NCBI GenBank assembly: GCA_020744225.1
Contig: JAGMWG010000003.1
Span: 868,001-932,000, forward strand
Reading direction: 5' to 3'
Length of the DNA: 64,000 nt
Source of the DNA: Paraphoma chrysanthemicola
Lineage: Eukaryota > Ascomycota > Dothideomycetes > Pleosporales > Phaeosphaeriaceae
Shown here: positions 22,958 to 34,196 of the stretch, in pieces
Position numbering within the stretch: the first letter of the stretch is position 1
Layout of the letters: each line of letters starts with the position of its first letter
Position numbers and translations under genes: made by a program
Notes under the pieces: model-generated
The model's database searches: none
Told to the model about the DNA's origin: nothing
What the model saw: only the letters and a program-made list of their open reading frames with translations

Positions 22958-23703
22958 GATGTTTGAGGGTATAGAGGGAGGATTAATTGGCAAGTAGGTG
23001 GAAGCCATCACTTGTCTGAGGTCTATACATATTCATCTCGTGTTTGTACGCGATTCTCCCTTCTCTACGTCACATCGTCGCAACGGTGGGAATTTCCACA
23101 GCCCAAGCCGTCTCTATCGAGCGAGGCACGTTACGATGTGTCGCACAATTAACAGACCGCTGACAAAAGAAAAAGATCATTGGTTGGCCTTTTTTCCCGT
23201 TGCGCGGAGCGGGTTGTGGGCAGCTTCTCGGACGCTCTGGTGACGTTTGGATGGAACACTCCCCATTGGCCCGTTCTATTTCAGCATGACGGAAGGCAGC
23301 ACAAATCGCATCACAAGAGCATGGCATTCACAACAATCCCATGCTGGCTGCAGCTGCCCCACAAAATTTACTCTGCCGAACGAATCATTGTCAGTAACTC
23401 CCTCTGCTTTGGGTGCCGCCTAGGGCAACAGCCTGATTAGGCCATTAGACAGCCGTCGTCCAGCAAGGATTCACGCGCTTCCTCGACTGCCATTGACCAC
23501 TCAGAGACATCGTTTTCGATCGCCTATCTGCATGCGCAGATGTTTGCTTCGCACGTGAGAACGCGCAGCCGTCTTACTCTCTACATCAACGCGTCAGATG
23601 TACATCATGTTGACACAGGCTGGGCAGCAATATCGCATGCATTTGCGCGACATGGCGTACTTTTGCACACGCTGCCGTGCCCTTAAAATCATCTTAATTC
23701 CAC
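22958..23703. other. Divergent promoter region, hemerythrin protein / catalase
   Basis: About 0.75 kb shared by two oxygen/iron-related genes transcribed apart. A CCATTGGC box lies near 23265. No other gene is supported. Confidence 0.4.
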
Positions 23704-25673
23704 ATGGAGATTCCGTCCAACCTGCCCCAGAAATTGAAAGCAGCAATGGCCCCTTCAAGCACCGGCGCGAACACTAACCAGAATGATCCCTTGATGCACC
23801 CGCTCGAGGCGATCTCCCAGGGCATCCAGGGTGCGACGCAGGGCGAGTACCGTGCTCCGCGTCAAAGCCACATGGGAAGCTCGAATGAGGGCCCAGCCGA
23901 TATAATCGCCAAAGTGTCTGGATCTGTACAAGGTGGCAAACGTGAAGTCGACGGCCCATACTTTACCAATAATGAAGGCATCCCTTTCCCTGATCCGTAC
24001 GTACGACTGTATTGTGTTTGATGGAGTGTGCTGATGGTAGCACAGTGCGCACAGCAAGAACATTGGCGGTATACCTGTGGCTAGCGATGTCTGGCTATTC
24101 CAGAAGCAACAGACGTTCAATCGATCAAAGAACCTGGAGCGCATGGTACATCCATGCGGCTCTGGTGCCTTTGGCTTCTTCGAGACCACGAAGGATGTTT
24201 CTGGTTTGACTGTACGTTCTATCAGCTCTGGCAGAAATTGTAAAGCTAACGCCATGTCAGAAAGCCCATTTTCTGGGAACCGTTGGCGAGAAGACACCTG
24301 CCTTCGTTAGATTCTCGACCGTCACCGTCGGACGCGAGTACCCAGACGAGGCTCGCAACCCTCGCGGTATGGCGATCAAGCTCTACACAATGGAGGGAAA
24401 CTATGACATCGTCGGACTCAACTTTGTAGGTTTTGAAAGCACCAGTCTGTTGCAACGCTAATGATTCCAGCCTGTGTTCTTTTGCCGTGACCCCATTCAA
24501 GGACCGGATGTCATTCGCTCGCAAGCACGCAACCCCAAGAACTTCCTGCCTGATTATGATGCGCTGTTTGACCTCCTTGCAAACACGCCAGAGGGCAACC
24601 ATGCTGGTCTAATGTTCTTCAGTGACCACGGCACTCCTGTTGGCTGGCGCAACAACCATGGTTATGGTTGCCACACCTTCAAGTGGGTTAACGCCGAAGG
24701 CAAATTTGTCTACATCAAGTATCACTTCATTGCCAAAGGTGGCCAAAAGCAGTTCACTCAGGAACAGGCGACGCAGATGTGTGGTGAAGACCCCGACTAC
24801 TCCAAGCGCGACTTGTGGGAGGCCATTGAGGCTGGCGAGAACGTCGAATGGACTGCCATGGTGCAGGTCATGGAACCCCAGGATGCTGACCCAGAGAAGC
24901 TTGGCTTCGATCCTTTTGATGTTACCAAGGTCTGGCCACGCAAGCAGTTCCCCATGCAGGAGTTCGGCCGTCTTGTTCTCAACAAGAATCCTGAGAACTT
25001 CCACAGAGACGTCGAGCAAGCCGCATTCTCACCTGGAAGCATGGTCCCAGGTGTCGAAGACTCTCCCGATCCGCTTCTCCAATTCCGCATGTTCTTCTAC
25101 CGTGATGCGCAGTATCACCGCATCGGCGTCAATCTACACCAAATTCCCGTCAACTGCCCGTTCATGACGAAGTCATTCGCGCCATTGAACTTCGACGGCC
25201 AGATGCGCGTCGACGCCAACCATGCCGGCAATAAGCAATACGCCCCCAACAGCTTCGCGCACAAGTTCCGCCCCGATGTCGCTGAAGCCCCGTACCAAGT
25301 CAGCGACAACGTCATGAGCCGTAAGAGTCATTACTACCACGAGGGCAAGAAGTCGGAGTACGACCAGCCGCGAGAGCTCTGGACGCGTGTGTTCACCGAG
25401 GAGCAGCGCAAGAACACGATCAAGAATACAGGCAACATGCTCAAATTTGTCGGCTACCCTGAAATCCAAAAGAAGTACCTCGCCCAGATCCACAACATTG
25501 GTCCCGACCTGTCACAAGGCGTGTACGACATGCTGCCTAAGCCGGAGTTCCAGTTCAGTGAAGTGGAAAAGTTGAGCCAGGATGCGCACGTGTGGTACAA
25601 GGAGAAGAAGTTCCAGCCCAGCACGAACAATAAGCTGCAGGGATACCCTACGCAGGGACAGTGGTATAACTGA
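23704..25673 (+). CDS. Heme catalase
   Basis: It should decompose hydrogen peroxide. Exons 23704-23996, 24046-24211, 24261-24425 and 24471-25673 give 608 residues; all three introns are 45-49 bp with GT..AG ends. The active-site region reads NLERMVHPCGSGAFG (catalytic His), the distal Asn lies in GLNFPVFFCRDPIQG, and the proximal heme-Tyr motif is FRMFFYRDAQYHRIGVN. These match the small-subunit, clade-3-like fungal and bacterial catalases. The N-terminus is about 95 residues longer than the core and is polar, with no signal peptide; a second in-frame Met begins MAPSSTG near residue 15. There is no C-terminal SKL, so peroxisomal targeting by PTS1 is not indicated. Confidence 0.95.
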
Positions 25674-26004
25674 GGCTGTTTGAAGGGTGATGGTGGTGCC
25701 ATGTAGGTGCTCGACCGTTCGGAGAGTATACGCGGTGGTTGCGAAATGTCTCCGAGTGTAGATCTCGGGATGCTGCGATTGCTCGGAAACATCGGTATAA
25801 CTATGTACAAATGAATCATGAAAATTTGCTCAAACTATAACAAGGGATCAACGTGTTCCTGCATCTTCACGCAGAATGTCTCCGCCTCTGTCATACTCGT
25901 CTCGAGTGGCATATATACCATGACACCACCTCCCATTATAGCCATGAACTCACATCAGCAAATAACTCATCACACTCTTATCTCACCACCACATACTCGC
26001 CATA
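25674..26004. other. Intergenic, catalase to GST
   Basis: 331 bp with the catalase 3' UTR and the promoter of the GST-like gene. Nothing else is visible. Confidence 0.45.
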
Positions 26005-26802
26005 ATGCTAACCCCCACGTATTCGCATACGACCATATGGCTTTGGCCAACAGGCCTTTTTCCCCGTCGCATCATTTACTACCTGCGCGCCAAGCACATC
26101 AATACGACCCTTCTCCAGAAACACAACATCACACTGGTTCCCGTCACTTTATCCGACAACGCACTTGTCGCGCTTGACGGGCACGAAGCTCGACCTGCTG
26201 ATTCGTCATTGCCGGTGATGCGTGTCAAGGACGGCGACAGGACCGAGACGTGGATCCGGGAATCTAGCTCCATAATGGAGTATTTGGAGGAGGTATTCAC
26301 CCATGAAGGCGCTGTTGGTGAGGGAGTCAGCAGTGTGGATTCAAGAGGCACTTCACTCCACCAACGCGCTCGCACACGCGATATCCTCAGTCTCTTATCC
26401 GACGCAATTATCTGGAGTACCGTTGCCATGATCCATTCGAATCCTGCTACAACGTTCTGGAGCGGTCTGACTAGGGCCGACATGAGTCCCGCGACAGCTG
26501 CACACGCGCAAAAGAAATTCGACGCGTTGTTATCCAAACTGGAGCGTTGGGTTGAAAGGGATGTTGTGGTGCGAAAGACGAATAGTTTGAGTGGAGAGGG
26601 TGCGGATGTCACGTTTGCGGATATCGCGCTCATGGCGCAGGTGGAGTATATGCACGAGATGTATGGGCTGGATTGGGTGGCTGAGCATGGTGTACTAAGA
26701 GTGTGGTGGGAGCGTGCGAAAGGGGAGGAGTGGGTTGTTAAGAGGGAGGCGCTTTTGGAGGCAGAGAGGAAGGGGGAGTGGGGCTGTGTGCTTGGAGCAT
26801 GA
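26005..26802 (+). CDS. Glutathione S-transferase-like protein
   Basis: A single-exon protein of 265 residues. The N-terminal thioredoxin-like half is recognised by LFPRRIIYYLRAKHI, the cis-Pro region SSLPVMRV and the ESSSIMEYLEEVF segment, which is the typical GSH-binding E-S pair. A helical C-terminal domain follows, with DVTFADIALMAQVEY (the N-capping S/T-x-x-D motif of GSTs). It would conjugate or reduce electrophiles with glutathione in the cytosol; the class and substrate are not clear. The first residues include no clear catalytic Ser/Tyr/Cys that I can assign. It converges with the CPV-repeat gene, their stops being about 107 bp apart. Confidence 0.8.
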   Translation: MLTPTYSHTTIWLWPTGLFPRRIIYYLRAKHINTTLLQKHNITLVPVTLSDNALVALDGHEARPADSSLPVMRVKDGDRTETWIRESSSIMEYLEEVFTHEGAVGEGVSSVDSRGTSLHQRARTRDILSLLSDAIIWSTVAMIHSNPATTFWSGLTRADMSPATAAHAQKKFDALLSKLERWVERDVVVRKTNSLSGEGADVTFADIALMAQVEYMHEMYGLDWVAEHGVLRVWWERAKGEEWVVKREALLEAERKGEWGCVLGA

Positions 26803-26909
26803 TGTGTAGATGATGGTACATTGTCCTGATATAGAGTTATCCTACCCAATCCATTCCAAACGCCATTATCCAGATATCCGATTTGTCATTTTTCATATTC
26901 GGGCGCAAT

Positions 26910-27412
26910 CTATGCAAGCTGCTTCTTCCCAGTCACTGGGCATACAGCGCCATCCTCTGCGCCCTCGACAGCCGGGTGCGTCACAACCTTGTTCAAGTGA
27001 TGCCCGACAGTTGCCTTGGTGACGGGGCATACATCCTCTGCGCTTGCCTTCAGCATGTCTGGGTGATCGGGTGGGAGGACGGTTGTCGCGGTGCCCACAA
27101 CGGGGCAAAGCGCATCGTCCATCTTCTTAGCCTCAGGCTCGTTGACGGCGGTCTTGAGGACGGGGCATTGTGTGGCGGTGGTGGAGGATGTGGGAACAGG
27201 CGGGTGCGAGGTGAGGTTATGGTGGTGGTCGGTGGTTGCTCCTACAACGGGGCACTGTTTGTGGGTTAGTGGATGTGAGAGGGTGAAGGTGCTGTAGGGT
27301 GTTAAAGGCACGTCTACGGAGTACGTACAACCTGGCCGTCCTTTGACAAGTCGACATCCGGATGGTTCGGTGGGAGGACATCGTTGGTGGTACCAATAAC
27401 TGGGCACGACAT
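26910..27412 (-). CDS. Small protein with six CPV/CPVI repeats
   Basis: Function is not known to me. Exons 27329-27412 and 26910-27254 (intron 74 bp, donor GTACGT, acceptor ACAG) give 142 residues. The protein consists of six short units, each with Cys-Pro-Val: CPVIGTTN, CPVVGATT, CPVLKTAV, CPVVGTAT, CPVTKATV and CPVTGKKQLA. Between them lie polar linkers with HPD or HPxV (PPNHPDVD, PPDHPDML). There are no other cysteines, no signal peptide and no membrane segment. Cys-Pro pairs are the core of heme regulatory motifs, and the second units carry nearby histidines, so heme or metal binding is a reasonable guess; that is inference. Position next to GST, catalase and hemerythrin-like genes fits a redox role. 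Confidence 0.82.
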
Positions 27413-28784
27413 GTTGATAGCTGGTTGTGCTTTGGATGTTTATGGACTATGGACGCGGTTCGATTTGTTGTTATGGAGGGTACGAGTGTAGATAAGAGGG
27501 GTAGAAGATAGTTAGCGGATAGCGGTGAACAAGCGTCAAGGCTATCGTCGCTTCAAGGCTGCCTTTGATGGGCGCCGTTTGAAGCTACCCCGGATTTGCA
27601 GGGATGTGAGGCTGTGATGTCATTGTCAGCGTGATTGTGCGCCTTCTGATTGGTCGGCGCAACATCCGCTGATGCAGCACCGAATGAGGAAAATCAGTCG
27701 TACAATGCTCTCATCACTCTCGCATTGTAACTCCAAAATCCTCATTTCATTCACTTGCAAAACATGGTTATGGCCCTCGCGCTCTGCCGACAAGCACGAA
27801 ATGTCTGTCGACATTGCTACGGGCACGGTGCGCCGCAGGACATTGGAGCATATCGCAACCGGCTCCTTTTTCACAATGGTCCTTGATTCTTTCGCGGAAT
27901 CGCATCATAACCAGACATGCCCTGTCTTTGCTCATTTATCCTGGTTTACTGCGTCACTCGATCTTCCACTGTCGAAAACAGGCGGAAATGCTCGGCGACC
28001 ACCAACACGTCTGCTTGAGAGAAGTTCCACCCTAGCATAGTCCCCTATGTCCTTCGTTGACGCAAAGGTATAGTACTTCGCTCTATTTTGTAAATCACTG
28101 ACAAGCAGACGTCCACTCAACTTCAAGCATTGCCACTCAGCCAGCCAACTTAGCGAGGTGTGCAGAATCTGACAAATCATGTCTTGTTACTTTGACGACC
28201 CCTACGACAGCTTCTACGAAGTAGCCATGTCTTCAGCCTGAAATCAAATATCTGTAGTTGGCCACATAAACTGAGTATACTGGAATTTGACAACGAGGAC
28301 AATCTCCGCAGACAACAAATACGCCCCATAACCGCCAGCGCTAGCCTTCGCGAATGAGCAAGTCTACGGCGAAGTCGCCGTCTACATGCTTAGGACCACA
28401 CAATGATTCGACTTCGTGTACATGCATGATAGGCCTTGCAAGATCGTCACGTGGTTTACGCACTGCTATGATATTTTATGTTGTCAGTGGCTGTGAACTA
28501 AGGGCCGCTCTCCCATCGATCTCACATGCAGTCGCTGGTAAGTTGAAGTGAAAGCAAATTTCTTATTGTTGGCACCTGTCGTCCAAGAAGGAAAGGAAGG
28601 GGAACGGTCGTGACGCTTTCCCGCCACTCGCCGACAACCCCACCGACACTTGCTTGACACCAATCGACTGCATCGTAATTAGACACCCGCTTGAGAGCAG
28701 AGCACACGTTTTCAGACACAGCGTTCATCGTCCCGAGACGAGTACAGCCACCACGCGCACGCAATTCACTCGCGGCAGTCGAGC
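27413..28784. other. Intergenic, no supported gene
   Basis: 1.37 kb. A 20-codon ORF starts at about 28179, ending TGA near 28241, but there is no reason to call it a gene. Short longer frames (27672-28040, 28354-28551) lack coding character. Confidence 0.4.
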
Positions 28785-29945
28785 ATGATGGAAGTCGACT
28801 CCACCGATGGGCCAGGACCCTCCGTATGGGGAAGGCTGCTTGCCTACTTAGAGCTCGCGGTCTTTTTCGTAACTGTCGCTTGCTTGGTGCTACCTGGCCG
28901 CGTCAATGACTGGCTCTTGTTCTGCTGCTTGACAAAACCTTGTCTCAAGTCGCAACCTACACCTCAGCTTATGTTGGGCATTTCTTCCATACCTATAGTA
29001 CCACACACTCCCCCAAGAGCACCAGTTCTAGATCCGCGACCTTTTATCCGGAACATCGCGCCCGTAGATGTTCGAGTACGGCACATCCGCTGGTTGAATT
29101 GGCGTCATCTCTTTCGACCTAAGGCTGTCACATTCCCTCGAGCGCATGCTACGAGCCGCCTACATTCTAGCTCTCTCCAAGGCAACCATAAGGCATCTCC
29201 ATCCATGGCCATCGCCCAAGACATCGATCAATGGGAGAGCGCATACGATGTTGACTATTTCCCACGCTTTCTAGATCTTCCATAGGAGATAAGGGATGCT
29301 ATCTTTGACTAGATAATCGAGCCACTAAAGCCGCGTTGCATGATAACATTGGACTATCCTCTTTCAGTGTTGACGGTTCAGCCGCATCAACTTCCAAGGT
29401 TTTGCTTTGCAAACAGGCAACTTCATCGTGAGGGTCTCCAAGCTTGGCTACGACAGGTACGGCTCCATATTCCCCAAGGACTTTGGGCAAAAAGGCAGAT
29501 TGAGTCGTCCATGGATCAAGTGCATGGTTGGCAACATGTTCGATGCCTCTCATTTCTTGACGTCCGCCAGTGGGCAGGGTATTACACCGACACATGGCCA
29601 GCGGACTTGGCTCTCAGATACGCTAGTCTTCGTAGATTGCGCATCATATTCACCGTTTCCACCGTGCTTGATGACTGGCGGACAGATCGCGCAAGATTGA
29701 AAACTTCAACTGTGCTCAGACAAGACCTCAACCTTAACTCGCTGTTTGCCTTACCCAACCTACGGCGCCTGAACATTGCTGTGGTGATGACCGAGGATTT
29801 GCGACGTGTCTATTCCCTGGGTAACATTCCCTGGAGTTCCACAACTACAGAAGAGCTTAGAAAGGCAGTAGATCACGGCTTCGAGGAAGCAGGAAAGAAG
29901 GACGTGGTTGGTATCGGATACATCGAAATCATACAGGAGATTTAG
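28785..29945 (+). pseudogene. F-box-like hypothetical gene with two in-frame TAG codons
   Basis: One frame can be followed from the ATG at 28785 to the stop at 29943-29945, about 386 codons, broken only by TAG at 29283-29285 and TAG about 27 bases later. The disrupted segment reads RFLDLP*EIRDAIFD*IIEP, which is the 'LPxEIRxxIF' start of fungal F-box/2EXR-type domains; glutamine (CAG) at both stops would restore it. The N-terminal part carries a hydrophobic stretch (LAYLELAVFFVTVACLVL) and the C-terminal part has LRR-like rows such as LPNLRRLNIAVV. Both changes are CAG to TAG, a C-to-T change at CpA, the context of repeat-induced point mutation. Translation through the stops cannot be ruled out. 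Confidence 0.6.
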
Positions 29946-30188
29946 TGCACCGCCTTTGAGTGCGCAGGGATGTACAGCCATCAGAGATGGCAAAATTGTT
30001 CCATAACAATCCAGATTGGGCTATTTGGACTTTGCGTAAAGTTTCCTTCAGCGGTCGATCCGAGACCTAATAGACCGGAGACCTATATTCGTAGGCAGCA
30101 ATGCTCACTGCAGCTCCCAGAATGCTGAGACCTCCGCGGGAACAAACGTTCTCTAATTCCTTTTGTCCAAGCGTCGTCCCGCGTCGCC

Positions 30189-31083
30189 TCACGAGGTAGC
30201 CTCAATACCATTCTCATCCCACTCTCTGAACTTATCGTACTTGAGCCGAACTTGGAGCTTACTACCACCCTCTAGACTCATCCACCCACTGAACACATCA
30301 AAACACACCAGATACAACCCCTTCTTATGTGCCGTCTCGACCGCGATGCAGCTCTCGTATCCCTTCAATAGCGTCCTATCGCTGTATGTACCGCTCGGCG
30401 CAACAATGATGTAATTGAGACTAGGGAACGGGATCGATATCGACTTTGGCACGAAACTTGTCCAGCGTGGAAAGGTAATCATTTCGATAAATCTGCCCTT
30501 TGGATCCAGAGCGATGGTATTGATCGCTTCCAGCTGTGGCGGTGTAAGTGCGGCGGAAAAGCACGCTATACTGTCTTTGTGGTCGAAGTGGAAGGTGATG
30601 AAGTGATATTGCAAGAGTACTGTCTCGGCGTGGATTTGGCGACACGTTTGGCCGATGGTGAAGAGACCTGCAACGCTCGTAGTCGATGTCTCGCACTGAC
30701 CTCCTTGCTTATGATCGATCATGCTGGTCTTGCACTGGTGCTCGGTAGAAGTCAGATCAATCGGCTGGCGCCTCGTTCCGAAAGCCATGTTTCCGACCGC
30801 TACAGAGCTGCCGGTTGGTACGAACGCTACTGCCAGTTGGAAGGTAAGATCCTTGTATGTCATTTTGACGTATTATTGGCGCTGGATTTGACTCTTTCTC
30901 TGCTTGATCATAATAATGTAGCCACCGACTGCGAATCTCCAGATTCGGTTCCGTAGCTCGGCGGGGAGACGAAGAAGAGTTGATGATATTTGGTTTGCGG
31001 CGGTACTACAGTGCGATCAGTTTTCAGTTCTGGATGTCGTCGACAACATGTAGTTACATCGTAGTCACCGGTGAATCAGGCAT
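30189..31083 (-). CDS. Hypothetical protein with 2EXR/F-box-like N-terminus
   Basis: The start is best read as a 26-nt first exon (31058-31083), intron 31006-31057, then an exon beginning at 31005 that contains LLRLPAELRNRIWRFAV, a typical fungal 'LPxELRNxIW' motif. The same frame meets a TAA shortly after, and a second intron (about 30830-30925, donor GTGGCT, acceptor GGCAG) is needed to remove it; this boundary is my inference. The main exon then runs to the stop at 30189 and includes the conserved-looking LFTIGQTCRQIHAETVLLQY. Proteins of this type are common, variable and uncharacterised in Pezizomycotina. It is convergent with the pseudogene at 28785, which may be a relative. Confidence 0.6.
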
Positions 31084-31496
31084 ACTGTAGTTTTGAGATA
31101 TGCTGGTATCGTTCATATTTATAAGAAGAAGTGGTAGTTGGTGTCAAAAAACGCTTGTTTTATGGTCTGAAAAGCGGACATCTCCTCTCGTAAGGGCGAG
31201 GTCGCCACCACGTGGAATTGAAGGTAAAGGTAAACTGAGGCATCTCCATGGCGCAGGTAAGAGAGCAAGGCTATGGCGAAAAGCTAGCTTCACTAAGTTC
31301 GACGAGTTCAGTATCGTATGCATGGCATAATCTGGGGTAGATTTGACGCCAATCCAGAGACAGTTGTATGCAACTATGACCAGAATGCTTTCAATTTGAC
31401 CGCACAGCTGCAAGTATATCAAGCAATTTCGTATACCAGCCCAACAAACACCTCATTTTGGTATAGCCCAGACACGTAGCGTCCCATAATATCTCA
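31084..31496. other. Intergenic, no gene seen
   Basis: 413 bp between the 2EXR-like gene start and the P450 stop codon; it must hold the former's promoter. Confidence 0.4.
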
Positions 31497-33542
31497 CTAC
31501 GCGTTCACCTTCCCTGGTTCGTATGTACTAAATGCCATACCTTCCGGCATCTTCGCCCACTGCTTTGTTTCCTTATCCAGTAGTTCTTCCTCCGCATCTC
31601 TCCAGATCTTCTTAATCATGCTCGCCTTCTTCTGCGTGCGGGGTGTGATCACGACTTCAAACGGCGCCGGTTGGATAATCATTGTACCGTGAAACTCATC
31701 CACATCTGGCAGCGGCTTCAGCATTCCCGTGTGGTGGTCTCTTGGTCGCTCAAAATTGAATGCCCAGAGCATGCGTGTTGTTGCGAGAAACAGAGAGCGC
31801 TCGGCAATGTGCATTCCCTGGCAGAGGCGTCGACCTGCGCCGAAAATGTAGTTGTTGCGCTTGGAAGGGTCGCCGGTTGCGCATTCGAATTCGGTGCGGA
31901 GATCGTTTTCGAAGCGTGTTGGATCGAAGACACGCGGGTTGGGATTGCGCTTTGGATCCATATGTAAACCCCTGTTTCAAAGTGTTTAGTCAGATTACGA
32001 TCACACCCACACTGTGGTGCCCGCAGCACTTTTGACTTTGCACTCACCAGACGTTGATGAGTACCGTGGCATCACGAGGGATTCTGTAACCCTGATAGAA
32101 GTTCTCCTCGAGTACTCGGTGTGGTACGGCTGAAACAGTGGTTGGCATCCAACGAATGGTCTCTTTGATGATGGCGCGGATGTAAGGTAAGTTCGGCCAA
32201 TCGTCTATATTTGGCAGACGATCTGGGCCAACAACGCGGTCAATTTCTTCTTTTGCCCGTTGCTGGACATCAGAATAGCTCAACATAGCTAGGACGAAGC
32301 CGATGAGAGTAGATGAGGTTGTGTCGGAACCCGCTTCGAGTAGTGACCCGCTCAAGTACGCTGCTTGATCGTCGTTCATTTTCTCCTTCTCTTGCACGCG
32401 GAGAACGTCGTTACTGAAACATGGCTGCGGGAGAGGCAAAGGTCAGTGGCGGAATTCGACGTAGAATAGACAGAGTTGCCTTGCCTTGCCGGTACCATCT
32501 AGTAGCGCCTTCTTTGCTTCCATCCAGTGTGAAGAGTACAGCCCCAGTTCCTTCTTGTGCAGTTGCTGGGCGTAACGGAAATTGGGTCTCAGAAAGGCGG
32601 GAAGCTTTTGTAGAATGGGATATAAATCTAACAGCTGGGTGCTTGTGCCTCCTGCGATTTCAGACCATTCTTGAAAGCCCTGCATGCACATGAGCTTTGT
32701 TTTCTATCATTCCAGCTCTTTTCGGAAACGTACCTCAAAAAGCTGTCGCAGTCTGGGATCTTCATGGGTGTGAGTGCGTACTCCAAACACCATCTGCGTG
32801 GTGAGTGAATTACTGAATCGTCGTATATGGTTGACGAAATCTTGAGGGTTGTCGAGAAAGTCAGACAACATTTGCTTGTTCTCAAGATCCTGATATGGCA
32901 CATATGTGACCGCCGCCCTGATGTTGAAGATATTGTGTATCATCTTGTGCATCGTCCGCCATAAAGCTCCATATTTCCGTTCGGACGTTAACACGACAGA
33001 TCACAAAGTGAGTATTCCGGCAAGACTTACCATTACGACAAGTCGCAGGCCTCCACTCGCAACTTCTTGTGCCACGTACATGTCGGGTCGAGACGAGTAG
33101 ATTTGACTGCGCTGCGCTTGTAAGGGCGAAGATCCGACGTCTTGACGGAACAAAACGTACCTTATCCATAAGGTCCCTTACTGCTTCTGGGGAGTTGAGA
33201 ACAATGTACGTTTGAGTACCCATCATCAAAGAGTATATGGGACTGGGCAATCAGCAAGCCTTCGTACCATGGGATGTTGTGCCCCTCACCCGTATTCCTC
33301 TGCCCACCTGCTGAGCTGCAGCCAAGACTTTTCTTTCGGCATCTTTTGCCCTAATTAGCAGTCTATATATGCCCGATCGATGGGACCATTCCTACAAGGT
33401 GAATATTTCCCAATAGAGGAAGTGTTGGTGGCCCAGGGGGAAGGTCCTTTGGCCTTCGGCCGATGGAGAAACATTTGATAGCATAGTACACAAGTACTGC
33501 TGGTAGTACGATAGCAAGTGCGGCAATCCGGACGTTCGTCAT
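31497..33542 (-). CDS. Cytochrome P450 monooxygenase
   Basis: A membrane-anchored heme monooxygenase. Eight exons: 33396-33542, 33290-33342, 33161-33242, 33031-33111, 32734-32976, 32485-32679, 32048-32424, 31497-31971, giving 550 residues. The N-terminal anchor (IAALAIVLPAVLVYYAI) and PPGPPTLPLLGN hinge are present. Also visible are the I-helix AGSDTTSS (about 298), the K-helix KETIRW (ExxR) and the heme loop FGAGRRLCQG (about 436-445). It resembles fungal P450s of the OrdA/CYP2-like branch. Two introns are odd: the one at 32425-32484 has a GC donor (AAG|GCAAGG), and the one at 32977-33030 starts GTAAGT but ends in GG where family alignment places the acceptor, with no usable AG nearby. It may be poorly spliced. 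It sits at the edge of the aromatic cluster. Confidence 0.88.
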
Positions 33543-34196
33543 ATTTTCGAAAAGTATCTCAATTCAACTGGAGTTTAGGTGTCTTCACCGCCGTCGCTGG
33601 AGGCTGCTTCTATATTGTGCACGAGCCTAAGGCTTCCCGGGCGTCCGGTAGCTGCCACGAAGCCACATGTACCCCGCATCAATGCAAATAAAACCAAAAT
33701 CGTGGCTGTGATTAATCCAAGTCGTGTTAGGTCGAGTTTTGAAACTTAATTCCCACGGATTCAAAGGTGCTCCAGCATATCTAGCTAGCGTTCCGAGTTC
33801 GGCCCTCGGTGCATGATCCCCGCAGCCCACAAGTATCTTCTGGCGCCAGCGCATTCAATGTCAGCGAAGATGAATCTGACAACTACTACCAAGATTTCAT
33901 GAATCCAGCCATGATTGATGCAATATTGTTTTGCTATATATGCATGTGAAAGCCCCAGACGGCCTATCCTCGGAAGCATTTGGGTCCGGCTGCGGAGTCA
34001 ATCGCCGAGCTTCCGACCCGGGAGGGTGTAGGCAACATCACAGCACTGACTACGGACTTCCACAGCCGAAGTCCTCCATAAACGGGCTCACAAAAGTCCA
34101 GTTATTGCTATCACGAAGTCCAATTCTACTCTAAACATCACCAGCCCAAGATACAGATCTCACATCTTGTGCACCACCTGCAACTTTGCCCCAGTC
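33543..34196. promoter_or_regulatory. Divergent promoter region P450 / SnoaL-like gene
   Basis: 654 bp between divergent cluster genes. It contains TCGGAAGC at 33970-33977 and its exact reverse complement GCTTCCGA at 34009-34016, 31 bp apart, with TCCGG at 33985-33989 between them. Zn2Cys6 proteins bind CGG-type inverted repeats, and a regulator of that class lies 1 kb away, so this is a candidate operator; binding is inferred only. Confidence 0.4.

Noticed and set aside
28179..28241. 20-codon ORF upstream of the F-box-like pseudogene
   Set aside because: Too short, far from the start codon, and no sign of translation.
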